In this document: positions 1-10,975 of the stretch, in pieces
Layout of the letters: each line of letters begins with the position of its first letter
Position numbering within the stretch: the first letter of the stretch is position 1
Assembly: GCF_018688255.1 (NCBI RefSeq)
Contig: NZ_CP061314.1
Coordinates: forward strand, 1-64,000
DNA length: 64,000 nt
DNA from: Polynucleobacter corsicus
Lineage (GTDB): Bacteria > Pseudomonadota > Gammaproteobacteria > Burkholderiales > Burkholderiaceae
Direction: 5' to 3'
The notes under the pieces: generated by a model
Told to the model about the DNA's origin: nothing
Database searches by the model: none
The model's input: only the letters and a program-made list of their open reading frames with translations
Made by a program: the position numbers and the translations under genes

Positions 1-1425
1 ATGAGCAACCTACAGAATCCTATTACTTTGAACTCACCTAGCCCACTGGGGTTTTGGGACGGCGCACTTGGCGCGCTTGCTCGCGAGCTTTCCCCCCAAC
101 AATTTAAAACTTGGATCCAGCCCCTGAGCCTAGTTTCTTTCGATGAAAGTGAGCAATCACTCATTGTAGGAGCGCCGAATAGATTTAAGCTCGACTGGAT
201 TAAGAAAACCTTCTCTGACCGCCTTCAAAAGTTGGCAGACCAATATTTTGGTCATCCAATCAACCTCAGTTTTGTACTCAGTGTTGAGGGGGCGAGCGCC
301 CAAGCAGCCCAGCTCAACACAAGTCGGGAGCTGCCCGTGCAGCAAGAGCCCGAGGTGATTGCAGATAACAATTCCACCGAGGAGCAGGCTTTTGAGATTG
401 AAGATCACTCCAAACTGAATCCCAACCTTACTTTTGATACATTTGTTACTGGTAAGGCAAATCAATTGGCTCGGGCTGCGTCGATCCAGGTTGCCCATAA
501 CCCAGGAACCTCCTACAACCCCATGTTTTTGTATGGTGGGGTGGGTTTGGGTAAAACCCACCTGATTCATGCAATTGGCAACCACCTTTTAAAAGAAAAG
601 CCTGGCGCCCGGATTCGCTATATTCATGCCGAGCAGTATGTCTCTGACGTAGTTAGAGCTTATCAACAGAAGGCATTTGATCGCTTTAAACGCTACTACC
701 ACTCCCTGGACCTACTATTAATTGATGACATTCAATTTTTTAGCGGTAAATCCAGAACTCAAGAGGAGTTTTTTTACGCCTTTGAGGCACTTTTAAGCAA
801 TAAAGCCCAAGTCATCATCACAAGTGATACCTACCCAAAAGAGATGGCTGGGATTGATGACCGCCTTATCTCCCGATTTGATTCAGGCTTAACGGTGGCT
901 ATTGAGCCGCCAGAGCTAGAAATGCGGGTTGCCATCTTGATGAAAAAGGCTTTGAGTGAGGGCATCCCCATGAGTGAGGATGTGGCCTTCTTTGTTGCTA
1001 AACATCTTAGATCTAACGTACGAGAATTGGAGGGCGCGCTAAGGAAGATTTTGGCTTTTGTTCGTTTCCACGGTAAAGAAGTCACAATTGAAGTGGCTCG
1101 CGTGGCCTTAAAGGACCTTTTATCAATACAAAATCGGCAAATTTCAGTCGACAATATACAAAAAGCAGTGGCCGACTTTTATAGCATCAAGGTTGCTGAC
1201 ATGTATTCCAAGAAGCGCCCAGCAAACATAGCTCGTCCGAGGCAAATTGCTATGTTTATGGCAAAAGAATTAACCCAAAAAAGCCTCCCAGAAATTGGTG
1301 AGTTATTTGGGGGGCGGGATCACACAACCGTTTTACACGCTGTGCGGAAGATTGGCGAAGAGCGCTCTCATGACGGTCAACTTAACCATGAAATCCATGT
1401 TATTGAACAAACCCTAAAATCTTAA
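1..1425 (+). CDS. dnaA: Chromosomal replication initiator protein DnaA
   Basis: AAA+ ATPase that binds DnaA boxes and melts oriC. The 474-residue protein has the family layout: N-terminal DnaB/DiaA-interacting domain I (about 1-90), a poorly conserved acidic linker (about 95-140), an AAA+ core with Walker [10 protein letters not shown] at 179-187 and Walker B LLLIDD at 238-243, and a C-terminal DNA-binding domain with the DnaA signature GGRDHTTV at 437-444. Length is close to E. coli DnaA (467). The window opens exactly on its ATG, so promoter and upstream boxes are not visible. dnaN and gyrB follow, the classic origin order. A diaA-like gene, whose product stimulates DnaA in E. coli, lies at 29406. 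Confidence 0.98.
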   Translation: MSNLQNPITLNSPSPLGFWDGALGALARELSPQQFKTWIQPLSLVSFDESEQSLIVGAPNRFKLDWIKKTFSDRLQKLADQYFGHPINLSFVLSVEGASAQAAQLNTSRELPVQQEPEVIADNNSTEEQAFEIEDHSKLNPNLTFDTFVTGKANQLARAASIQVAHNPGTSYNPMFLYGGVGLGKTHLIHAIGNHLLKEKPGARIRYIHAEQYVSDVVRAYQQKAFDRFKRYYHSLDLLLIDDIQFFSGKSRTQEEFFYAFEALLSNKAQVIITSDTYPKEMAGIDDRLISRFDSGLTVAIEPPELEMRVAILMKKALSEGIPMSEDVAFFVAKHLRSNVRELEGALRKILAFVRFHGKEVTIEVARVALKDLLSIQNRQISVDNIQKAVADFYSIKVADMYSKKRPANIARPRQIAMFMAKELTQKSLPEIGELFGGRDHTTVLHAVRKIGEERSHDGQLNHEIHVIEQTLKS

Positions 1426-1434
1426 GTTTTTGCT

Positions 1435-1633
1435 TGTGGATAAGGTTGTGGATAGCTCAATGAATAAGTTTGTGGATTGTATGTGGATAAATTGTGGAAA
1501 GATAGCGCTTCATGCAAAAATAGGGTGTTGATAAAAAGTTATCCAAGATTTATGCACGGCTTATACAGGGGTTTTCCACAGGTTTACTTTGTTTTAATGG
1601 ATTGTTTTATATAAGGTTTTTGACTTATCCACC
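1435..1633. other. oriC: Putative oriC: DnaA-box cluster between dnaA and dnaN
   Basis: The 264-bp dnaA-dnaN spacer carries many matches to the DnaA box TTATNCACA. On the minus strand (read as TGTGGATAA) there are perfect copies at 1435-1443 and 1482-1490 and variants at 1447-1455, 1471-1479 and 1493-1501. On the plus strand there are near-matches at 1539-1547, 1550-1558, 1572-1580 and 1625-1633. An AT-rich stretch (about 1583-1625) separates the inverted groups. This is the usual picture of a bacterial origin and strand switch in box orientation. Some boxes may also control dnaN or dnaA. That replication starts here is inferred. Confidence 0.85.
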
Positions 1634-1689
1634 GAAATAACAAGCTTTACTACTACTACTAATAAGATATATACAAGGATTTAAAAGCA

Positions 1690-2805
1690 ATGCAACTCGT
1701 AAACACTTCAAGGGATAGTTTATTAAAACCACTTCAGGTTGTTAGTGGCATTGTTGAACGTCGACACACTTTACCGATCTTGGCAAATTTGTTGTTTAAG
1801 AAACAAGGTGACAAGGTGTCGTTTATCTCGACTGATATAGAAATTCAAATTACAACCAACGCCAATTTTGGTGTTGGTGCAGAGGATGTAACCACAACGG
1901 TAGCTGCAAGAAAGTTGCTTGATATTTTGCGAGCGCTTCCAGAGGGGCCCGTAGCCTTAAATCTTAAAGACAACAAAATGGTTGTGCAAAGCGGAAAAAG
2001 CCGCTTTTCTTTACAAACACTTTCTGCAGCCGAGTTTCCGGTTATGCAAAGTGTTGGTGAAGTAACGGCGAGCTGGAGAATGACTCAAAAGAGTTTTCGC
2101 CAATTGGTTAGTCAAGTTCATTTCGCCATGGCGCAACAGGACATTCGTTATTACCTTAATGGGATGTTGTTGGTTGTTGAGGGTAAACAGGTAATTGCTG
2201 TGGCTACTGATGGCCATCGCTTGGCGTATTCTCAAGTTGAGTTGGCCGAAGCCCCGTTAGGCTCTGGGCAGAGACAAGAAATCATTATTCCTCGCAAAAC
2301 TATTCTTGAGTGTCAACATCTACTTGAAGATTCGGATGAGATATTGGAAATGAGTCTTACATCCAATCAAGTGAAGTTCACCTTCGGCGACATTGAGTTG
2401 ATTTCAAAACTAGTTGAGGGTAAGTTCCCTGATTTTCAAAGAGTGATCCCTAAGGGTCATAAAAATTCATTAGTCGTAGGACGTGATGTTTTGCAATCCG
2501 CACTACAACGCGCTGCAATTTTGACAACCGACAAATTTAAAGGTGTACGTTTTTCTTTGTCACCAAACCGAATCACAGTTCAATCAACCAACGCCGAGCA
2601 AGAAGAGGCGCAAGAGGAGATTGAAACTGAATACAGCGGTGATGAGGTTGAAATTGGTTTTAATGTAAGTTATTTATTAGATGTTTTATCAAACCTGAAG
2701 AATGAAAAAATTCAAATTAGTTTAGGTGATGCCAACAGTAGTGCGGTTATTACCTTACCCGGTTCTGAAGACTTCAAGTATGTTGTGATGCCAATGCGTA
2801 TTTAA
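1690..2805 (+). CDS. dnaN: DNA polymerase III beta sliding clamp
   Basis: Forms the ring-shaped dimer that tethers DNA polymerase III and many other enzymes to DNA. At 371 residues it matches the three-fold repeated clamp fold (E. coli 366). Family hallmarks include the N-terminal start followed by SGIVERRHTLPILAN, the LATDGHRLA-like segment here read as AVATDGHRLAYS, and the C-terminal YVVMPMRI that forms part of the protein-binding pocket. AAGGA 6-10 bases upstream of the ATG supports the start. The gene lies directly after the oriC-like spacer and 11 bp before gyrB, so dnaN-gyrB are probably co-transcribed. Confidence 0.98.
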   Translation: MQLVNTSRDSLLKPLQVVSGIVERRHTLPILANLLFKKQGDKVSFISTDIEIQITTNANFGVGAEDVTTTVAARKLLDILRALPEGPVALNLKDNKMVVQSGKSRFSLQTLSAAEFPVMQSVGEVTASWRMTQKSFRQLVSQVHFAMAQQDIRYYLNGMLLVVEGKQVIAVATDGHRLAYSQVELAEAPLGSGQRQEIIIPRKTILECQHLLEDSDEILEMSLTSNQVKFTFGDIELISKLVEGKFPDFQRVIPKGHKNSLVVGRDVLQSALQRAAILTTDKFKGVRFSLSPNRITVQSTNAEQEEAQEEIETEYSGDEVEIGFNVSYLLDVLSNLKNEKIQISLGDANSSAVITLPGSEDFKYVVMPMRI

Positions 2806-2810
2806 TTTAG

Positions 2811-5315
<2,505 letters not shown>

Positions 5316-5320
5316 TTTAA

Positions 5321-5815
5321 ATGAGTAAAAAGAAATTAGCCGCTCCTAAAATTGATCGTTCGCGCATTGTTGTCAAGTCTTCACCCATTCATGGAAAAGG
5401 TGTTTTTGTTGCTAAGCCAATTAAAAAAGGTGATGCCATCATTGAGTACAAAGGTGAGCGAATTAGTTGGAAGTTGGCAGAAAAGCGCCACCCACATGAC
5501 CCTAAAGACCCAAACCATACTTTTTACTTTTCACTAGAAGATGGCCGTTGTATTGATGCGAAGTATGGTGGAAACGCTGCTCGCTGGATTAATCATTCTT
5601 GCAAGCCGATTTGTGAAACCCAGGAGGACAGCTTCGGTGGCGAGCCTCGTGTATTTATCTATGCCAAAAGAGATCTTAAAGTGGGTGAGGAACTTTTTTA
5701 CGACTACTCCCTTGGGGTTGATGGTCGCCTTACTAAGCAAATGAAAAAAGATTATGAGTGCCGGTGTGGCGCTAAAAAATGTCGGGGCACCATGCTGTCT
5801 CTCGACAAAAAATAA
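5321..5815 (+). CDS. SET-domain protein lysine methyltransferase-like protein
   Basis: Small (164 aa) bacterial SET-domain protein, expected to transfer methyl groups from S-adenosylmethionine to protein lysines; the substrate is unknown. Visible motifs are the N-terminal HGKGVFVAKPIKKGD (24-38), the SAM/pseudoknot motif RWINHSC (88-94), the catalytic ELFYDYS (124-130) and a post-SET-like cysteine group at C147, C149 and C154 (CRCGAKKCRG). All core SET elements are therefore present. It starts 5 bp after gyrB, so translation is probably coupled to the gyrase transcript. Bacterial SET proteins are often discussed as acquired from eukaryotes, but this kind is found widely in Burkholderiales, so recent transfer is not implied. 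Confidence 0.85.
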   Translation: MSKKKLAAPKIDRSRIVVKSSPIHGKGVFVAKPIKKGDAIIEYKGERISWKLAEKRHPHDPKDPNHTFYFSLEDGRCIDAKYGGNAARWINHSCKPICETQEDSFGGEPRVFIYAKRDLKVGEELFYDYSLGVDGRLTKQMKKDYECRCGAKKCRGTMLSLDKK

Positions 5816-5829
5816 ATTCTTATTTCAAC

Positions 5830-6054
5830 ATGTTGTTTATTACCATTCAGGATTTAGAGGCCGCCATTAATTATTGGCGCAGCCAATCGCCCGCAATTGG
5901 TGAAGAGCTTCACTTGTGTCCAGAGGCCGCCGCTCTTGCAAAGCCGTATGCTCTTATGATTGTTCAGGGCGCCCAAAGAGTTCCTATGGATGTTTTGGAT
6001 GAGGTAGCAAGATTGGCAACCCAAAAGTTTTTAAACGCTATCCAAACAAGTTAA
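5830..6054 (+). CDS. Small DUF3717-like protein
   Basis: A 74-residue soluble protein that resembles the DUF3717 family of Burkholderiales: FITIQDLEAAINYWR near the N-terminus, then LCPEAAALAKPYALMIV and an amphipathic C-terminal helix. No enzyme motif, signal peptide or membrane segment is seen, and no function is known. The ATG at 5830 was preferred to an upstream in-frame start at 5779 because the latter overlaps the SET gene and its extra 17 residues are unlike the family. It follows the SET gene by 14 bp and probably ends the dnaN-gyrB transcript. Confidence 0.75.
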   Translation: MLFITIQDLEAAINYWRSQSPAIGEELHLCPEAAALAKPYALMIVQGAQRVPMDVLDEVARLATQKFLNAIQTS

Positions 6055-6125
6055 TCAATACACCCTCAACGTTTTTAGGGTTATCGCTATATTAGTCAGC
6101 TCCCTCTTAGGGTATTCTCAAACTC

Positions 6126-6917
6126 TTGCCTATGGATGGGTATAAGGATTTGAGTTTGCAAGAAACAATATTAAAAACAATTGGCCTTGGAAAGACTTTC
6201 AAGGGCTTTTCCGCCGTAAGTGATGTCAACCTAGATGTCGCTCGGGGAACTATTCACGCCCTTATTGGGCCCAATGGCGCAGGCAAAACAACCTGTTTTA
6301 ATCTTCTTACTAAGTTTTTGGAGCCCTCCAGCGGCCAGATTTTATTTAATGGCTTCGACATCACCAAAGAACGACCGGCTCAAATAGCGCGTCGTGGGGT
6401 TGTCCGCTCATTCCAAATTTCAGCTGTTTTTCCACACCTTACTGTTTTAGAGAATGTTCGTGTTGCACTGCAGCGAGGATTGGGTACCGAATTTCATTTT
6501 TGGAAGTCTGGAAACTCACTAAACGTGCTCAATGAGCGAGCTGAACAACTTTTGTTAGAGGTGGGTTTGGCAGACTTTGCTTATGAAGAAACTCTAAATC
6601 TAGCCTATGGTCGCAAAAGAGCTTTAGAAATTGCCACCACCATGGCAATGGAGCCTGAATTAATGTTGTTGGATGAGCCAACGCAGGGTATGGGGCATGA
6701 GGATGTGGAGCGCGTTACCGAGTTAATTGATCGGGTTGCTAAAGGTCGAACCATTCTGATGGTTGAGCACAATATGAAGGTGGTTTCTTCCATAGCGGAC
6801 CGCATCACGGTATTACAGCGAGGCTCAGTGTTGGCCGAGGGCTCCTACCAAGAGGTTTCCAACAACCCCTTGGTGATTGAGGCCTATATGGGCAGCCATG
6901 GGAGTGATGACCTATGA
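6126..6917 (+). CDS. livG: Branched-chain amino acid/amide-type ABC transporter ATP-binding protein (LivG-like)
   Basis: First ATPase of a HAAT-family importer, energising uptake of a hydrophobic amino acid or amide. It shows Walker A GPNGAGKTT, the LivG-type signature LAYGRKRALEIATTM, Walker B LMLLDEPTQGM and the switch histidine in MVEHNMKVV. Length about 263 aa fits LivG (about 255). The start is uncertain: TTG at 6126 gives the longest frame, ATG at 6132 is equally close, and neither has a strong ribosome binding site. The stop overlaps the start of the next ATPase by 4 bp (ATGA), indicating coupled translation. Substrate cannot be decided from sequence. Confidence 0.9.
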   Translation: MPMDGYKDLSLQETILKTIGLGKTFKGFSAVSDVNLDVARGTIHALIGPNGAGKTTCFNLLTKFLEPSSGQILFNGFDITKERPAQIARRGVVRSFQISAVFPHLTVLENVRVALQRGLGTEFHFWKSGNSLNVLNERAEQLLLEVGLADFAYEETLNLAYGRKRALEIATTMAMEPELMLLDEPTQGMGHEDVERVTELIDRVAKGRTILMVEHNMKVVSSIADRITVLQRGSVLAEGSYQEVSNNPLVIEAYMGSHGSDDL

Positions 6918-7618
6918 GCACGATGGCGCTGGAGGTTAAAAACGTCGAGTCTTGGTATGGCGAGTCCCACATTCTTCATGGTGTAAATTTTGCTGTTCGT
7001 GATGGTGAGGTGGTTACTCTTCTGGGTCGCAATGGCGCTGGTCGCAGCACTATTTTAAAAACCATTTTGGGGTTGACTAGTAAAAGAACGGGCTCAGTAG
7101 AAATTTATGGCAACCAAACCATCGCAATGCCAACTTACAAAATTGCCCGATTGGGTGCTGGTTATTGCCCCGAAGAGCGCGGCATTTTTGCCAGCTTAAG
7201 TGCTGAGGAGAACCTGTTGCTCTTGCCAGAAATTGCTCCTGGTGGCATGGGCTTGGATGAGATCTATGAAATGTTTCCCAATTTGTACGAGCGACGCAAT
7301 AGCCCCGGTACAAGACTATCGGGCGGTGAGCAGCAAATGCTCGCAATGGCACGCATTCTGAGAACGGGCGCAAAACTACTGTTGTTGGATGAGATTACTG
7401 AAGGCTTGGCGCCGGTGATTGTTCAAAAGTTAGGTGAGGTTGTTACCAATCTGCGGAACAAGGGTTTTACGATTGTGTTGGTGGAGCAAAACTTCCGCTT
7501 CGCCGCCCCTTTGGCAGATCGGCATTATGTGGTTGAGCATGGCAATGTAGTTGAGGTTGTCAATCAAAGTGAGCTTAAGGAAAAAGCAAGCTTATTAAAT
7601 GAGTATCTTGGTGTTTAG
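6914..7618 (+). CDS. livF: Branched-chain amino acid/amide-type ABC transporter ATP-binding protein (LivF-like)
   Basis: Second ATPase of the importer (234 aa, LivF size). Motifs: LSGGEQQMLAMARIL signature, Walker B LLLLDEITEGLAP and the switch region LVEQNFRFA. The Walker A reads GRNGAGRST at about 38-46, so the usual invariant lysine is Arg44; the codon is CGC and clear in the sequence. Arg at this position may occur in other LivF-type proteins, but it is worth noting since the lysine normally contacts ATP phosphates. The partner LivG-like ATPase keeps a normal Lys. ATG overlaps the upstream stop. Confidence 0.9.
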   Translation: MSTMALEVKNVESWYGESHILHGVNFAVRDGEVVTLLGRNGAGRSTILKTILGLTSKRTGSVEIYGNQTIAMPTYKIARLGAGYCPEERGIFASLSAEENLLLLPEIAPGGMGLDEIYEMFPNLYERRNSPGTRLSGGEQQMLAMARILRTGAKLLLLDEITEGLAPVIVQKLGEVVTNLRNKGFTIVLVEQNFRFAAPLADRHYVVEHGNVVEVVNQSELKEKASLLNEYLGV

Positions 7619-7640
7619 TGGCTATTTATAGGAGACATAA

Positions 7641-8864
7641 ATGAAGTTAAAGCAAATTACCGCGTGCCTGGTTGCGGCAACCTTTTTTGGTTCAAACCCA
7701 GCGTTTTCACAAACCACCAAAGTCAGCGGTGATGTAGTCAAGATTGGTGTTTTGACCGACCTCTCCTCAATCTACTCTGATCTCGCCGGCCCTGGCGCTG
7801 TGATTGCGGCAAAAATGGCCATTGCTGATTTTTCAAAAGACGGCACGGTGATTGGTAAAAAAATTGAGTTAGTTAGCGCTGATCATCAAAACAAAGCAGA
7901 TATTGCTGCAAACAAGGCGCGTGAGTGGTACGATAAAGACGGTGTCGATGCGATTGTTGAACTGGTATCTACCAATGTTGCGCTTGCGGTAATGGAAGTG
8001 GCTGAGCAAAAAAATAAAATTACTTTAGTTTCTGGTGCTGGTTCGGTCACTATTACAAATGAAAAATGCACCCCAAACAACGTGCATTGGGCTTATGACA
8101 CCTATGCACTCTCAAACGGTACGGGTAAGGCGGTTGTTAAGCAGGGTAAAAAGAATTGGTACTTCATTACTGCCGATTACGCCTTCGGTGCCGCATTGGA
8201 GAAAGATGCTACTGCAGTGGTAACGGCCAATGGCGGTAAGGTGTTGGGCACCAGCAAGCACCCGTTTCCAAACAGCGACTTCTCTTCATATCTCTTAAAG
8301 GCTCAGGCTAGTGGCGCCGATGTGGTTGCATTAGCAAACGCAGGCCAAGACACGATTAACTCTGTGAAGCAGGCCTCAGAGTTTGGTATCAATAAAAAAC
8401 AAACCGTTGTTCCTTTGTTGATGTTTATTTCCGATGTTCACTCTTTGGGCTTAAATGCTGCGCAAGGCATGTACCTAACTGAGGGCTTCTATTGGGACAA
8501 AGATGACAAGACACGCGCGTTCTCTAAGCGTTTCATCTTGCAACATAAGCGCATGCCAACCATGGTTCAGGCCGGCGTGTATTCGTCTGTTTTGGCTTAT
8601 TTGAATGCAGTTAAAAAAGCGGGCACTGACGATACTCAAGCAGTAATGAAGGTGTTGAAATCCGCCAATATTGACGATGGTTTGTTTAAAGGAAAAATCC
8701 GCGCTGATGGTAAGTTTGAGCATGACATGTACTTACTAGAAGTGAAGAAGCCATCCGAATCCACCAGCCCTTGGGATTATTACAATGTCCGAGCTGTGAT
8801 TCCTGCTGCAGAGGCCACCCAACCACTTTCATTGTCAAAATGTAAATTGGTTACCAACAAGTAA
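7641..8864 (+). CDS. Periplasmic substrate-binding protein of HAAT ABC importer (LivJ/LivK-like)
   Basis: Type I periplasmic binding protein (Peripla_BP_6 style) that delivers substrate to the permeases. The 407-residue precursor has a Sec signal peptide (KLKQ, then a hydrophobic run to about 20, with a likely cleavage after AFS at 23-25). The mature part starts with VVKIGVLTDLSSIYSDLAGPG, typical of the family, and contains ADYAFGAALEKD and ANAGQDTINSVKQA-like segments of the hinge lobes. GGAGA lies 8 bp before the ATG. It sits between the ATPases and the permeases. Ligand could be a branched-chain amino acid, amide, urea-like or aromatic compound; sequence alone does not say. Confidence 0.9.
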   Translation: MKLKQITACLVAATFFGSNPAFSQTTKVSGDVVKIGVLTDLSSIYSDLAGPGAVIAAKMAIADFSKDGTVIGKKIELVSADHQNKADIAANKAREWYDKDGVDAIVELVSTNVALAVMEVAEQKNKITLVSGAGSVTITNEKCTPNNVHWAYDTYALSNGTGKAVVKQGKKNWYFITADYAFGAALEKDATAVVTANGGKVLGTSKHPFPNSDFSSYLLKAQASGADVVALANAGQDTINSVKQASEFGINKKQTVVPLLMFISDVHSLGLNAAQGMYLTEGFYWDKDDKTRAFSKRFILQHKRMPTMVQAGVYSSVLAYLNAVKKAGTDDTQAVMKVLKSANIDDGLFKGKIRADGKFEHDMYLLEVKKPSESTSPWDYYNVRAVIPAAEATQPLSLSKCKLVTNK

Positions 8865-8881
8865 TTTATTTCTAATTAAGT

Positions 8882-9802
8882 ATGTTTGAACTTCTTGGTA
8901 TAACCCCACAAGGGCTGGTTGCTCAGCTCTTAGTGGGACTTATTAATGGCTCCTTCTATGCCATTTTGAGTTTGGGTCTAGCCATTATTTTTGGCCTACT
9001 CAACATCATTAATTTTTCCCATGGTGCCCAGTACACCATGGGAGCTTTTGTTGCGTGGATTGGTTTGACTCAAGTTGGTCAATGGTTTGGTTTTCCTGAG
9101 TTTTCAATTAATTATTGGTTTGCATTAATTTTGGTGCCCTTGGTGATGGCGGGCTTTGGTTTGATTCTTGAGCGCACAATGCTCAAGCGCCTGTACCATC
9201 TTGATCACCTTTATGGCCTGTTATTAACTTTTGGATTGGCTCTGATTATTGAGGGTATGTTCCGCCATTGGTATGGAATTTCTGGTGAGAGTTATCCAGC
9301 CCCTGAATTATTACAAGGCGTTATTCCACTAGAGTCGATCGGCATTATTTTGCCGAAATATCGTTTGTGGGTAGTGGTCGCCTCTTTAGTGGTCTGTTTC
9401 TCCACCTGGTACGTCATTGAGAGAACAAAGCTGGGTTCTTATCTTCGCGCCGGAACTGAAAATCCTAAATTGCTTCAGGCGTTTGGTATCAACGTCCCCT
9501 TAATGATTTCTTTGGCCTATGCATACGGCGTTGGCCTAGCTGGTTTTGCTGGCGTTTTGGCTGCACCGATTTTTCAAGTTAATCCATTGATGGGTTCGAA
9601 CTTAATTATTGTAGTTTTTGCGGTGGTGGTGATTGGTGGAATGGGCTCGATTATGGGATCCATTTTGACTGGCCTTGCTTTGGGTTTAATCGAAGGCCTA
9701 ACCAAAGTGTTTTATCCAGAAGCATCGGGCGTAGTAATTTTTGTGATCATGGCAATTGTGTTGCTCATTCGTCCCGCTGGACTTTTCGGCCGGGAGAAAT
9801 AA
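8882..9802 (+). CDS. livH: HAAT ABC transporter permease (LivH-like)
   Basis: Inner-membrane permease subunit, 306 aa with about eight hydrophobic segments. Family features are the N-terminal LLVGLINGSFYAILSLGLAIIFGLLNIINFSHG, which is the LivH signature, and the cytoplasmic coupling region around LGSYLRAGTENPKLLQAFGIN with the EAA-like loop for ATPase contact. It is followed without any gap by the LivM-like gene, so the two permeases are translated as a unit. Partner: LivM-like protein, forming the heterodimeric membrane channel. Confidence 0.93.
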   Translation: MFELLGITPQGLVAQLLVGLINGSFYAILSLGLAIIFGLLNIINFSHGAQYTMGAFVAWIGLTQVGQWFGFPEFSINYWFALILVPLVMAGFGLILERTMLKRLYHLDHLYGLLLTFGLALIIEGMFRHWYGISGESYPAPELLQGVIPLESIGIILPKYRLWVVVASLVVCFSTWYVIERTKLGSYLRAGTENPKLLQAFGINVPLMISLAYAYGVGLAGFAGVLAAPIFQVNPLMGSNLIIVVFAVVVIGGMGSIMGSILTGLALGLIEGLTKVFYPEASGVVIFVIMAIVLLIRPAGLFGREK

Positions 9803-10732
9803 GTGAGCTCAAAAATAAAACTGCTTTATGGCATTTTGGTTTTAATTGCCTTGTTGCTACCCTTTCAGGACTTTATCTATCTTGTTTTTGCAATGAAGGT
9901 GTTGTGTTTCGCACTTTTCGCTTGTGCGTTTAATTTGTTGCTAGGCTTCACAGGACTTCTTTCTTTTGGGCACGCTGCATTCTTTGGCACCTCCGCTTAC
10001 ATCACTGCCCATCTTTGCAAAGAAGTCGGCCTATCCCCAGAATTGGGAATTGTGCTTGGGGTATTAAGCTCAGGGGTTTTGGGGTTCTTAATTGGCTCTT
10101 TAGCAATTCGCCGGCAAGGAATTTATTTTGCGATGGTGACACTGGCCCTTTCTCAAATGGTTTACTTTCTAGCTGTGCAGCTTCCGTTCACTGGCGGTGA
10201 AGATGGTATTCAAGGCGTGCCACGCGGCATGTTGTTTGGTTTGATTGATTTAAAAGACGACGTCAGTATGTACTACTTTGTGCTGGCTATTTTCTTGCTT
10301 GGATTTGCGTTAATCGTACGTACTGTGCACTCCCCTTTTGGCCAGGTCTTAAAAGCGATTCGGGAAAATGAACCTCGCGCAGTTTCTTTGGGCTATGACG
10401 TTGATCGTTTCAAACTCATCTCTTTTGTAATTTCAGCTGCACTCGCGGGCCTCGCGGGTTCTTTGAAAACCCTAGTCTTTCAGTTAGCAACATTGACTGA
10501 TGTCCATTGGCATATGTCGGGCGAAGTTGTCTTAATGACTCTCTTGGGTGGCATGGGAACCATTCTTGGTCCGGTAGTTGGTGCGGGCATTGTGGTTGGT
10601 TTGCAAAACTATCTAGCTAATATTGGATCTTGGAGCACCATTGCAACCGGATTTATTTTTGTGATTTGTGTTTTGGCCTTCCGTCGAGGCGTTGTTGGTG
10701 AAATCACCCACTTTTTTAAGAACAAGAACTAA
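9803..10732 (+). CDS. livM: HAAT ABC transporter permease (LivM-like)
   Basis: Second permease, 309 aa, highly hydrophobic, beginning at a GTG immediately after the livH stop. Motifs: NLLLGFTGLLSFGHAAFFG near residues 45-65 (LivM signature) and VLKAIRENEPRAVSLGYDVDRFK, the cytoplasmic coupling helix. It is the last gene of the importer operon; a terminator hairpin starts 24 bp after its stop. Its pairing with livH supports the HAAT assignment. As for the rest of the operon, the transported compound is not determined. Confidence 0.93.
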   Translation: MSSKIKLLYGILVLIALLLPFQDFIYLVFAMKVLCFALFACAFNLLLGFTGLLSFGHAAFFGTSAYITAHLCKEVGLSPELGIVLGVLSSGVLGFLIGSLAIRRQGIYFAMVTLALSQMVYFLAVQLPFTGGEDGIQGVPRGMLFGLIDLKDDVSMYYFVLAIFLLGFALIVRTVHSPFGQVLKAIRENEPRAVSLGYDVDRFKLISFVISAALAGLAGSLKTLVFQLATLTDVHWHMSGEVVLMTLLGGMGTILGPVVGAGIVVGLQNYLANIGSWSTIATGFIFVICVLAFRRGVVGEITHFFKNKN

Positions 10733-10756
10733 CTCGTTTTTTCTAATGAGTTCTTA

Positions 10757-10784
10757 GTGCGGCGCTTCGGCGCCGTACTCTTTT
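10757..10784 (+). terminator. Rho-independent terminator after the importer operon
   Basis: A stem of 9 bp (GTGCGGCGC with GCGCCGTAC, one non-pair) closes a TTCG tetraloop and is followed by TCTTTT. Position just after livM and the unusually stable loop support a terminator separating the importer from mnmG. Confidence 0.8.
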
Positions 10785-10920
10785 AAGACTCTCTGTTTTC
10801 CGTTCTAAGGAAGACGCTACTTTGGGCGGTGTGTATTTTGACCCTTTATTATATAAATATTCAATTAAATCAATAGCTTACATAATAATGATTGCCTATG
10901 TTGTTATTAAGGAGTGGATT

Positions 10921-10936
10921 TGTTTCACGTGAAACC
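10921..10936. promoter_or_regulatory. parS: parS-like ParB binding site upstream of mnmG
   Basis: TGTTTCACGTGAAACC matches the widely conserved chromosomal parS (TGTTTCACGTGAAACA) at 15 of 16 positions. It lies 40 bp before the mnmG start, with parA-parB 2.6 kb downstream. It overlaps the predicted -35 of mnmG. Confidence 0.85.
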
Positions 10937-10952
10937 TACAAAATGCTATGAT
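10924..10952 (+). promoter_or_regulatory. Predicted sigma-70 promoter of mnmG-rsmG-parAB
   Basis: TTCACG (10924-10929), a 17-bp spacer and TATGAT (10947-10952) preceded by TGC, giving an extended -10. The expected transcription start near 10959 leaves a short leader with TGAGG as ribosome binding site before the ATG at 10976. The -35 lies inside the parS-like palindrome, so ParB could compete with RNA polymerase. Predicted from sequence only. Confidence 0.6.
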
Positions 10953-10975
10953 CATCGCCCTATCTGAGGCAAATC

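Noticed and set aside
6055..6125. Weak ACCCT/AGGGT hairpin considered as terminator before the importer
   Set aside because: Only 5 bp of stem with a long loop and no T-tract after it.
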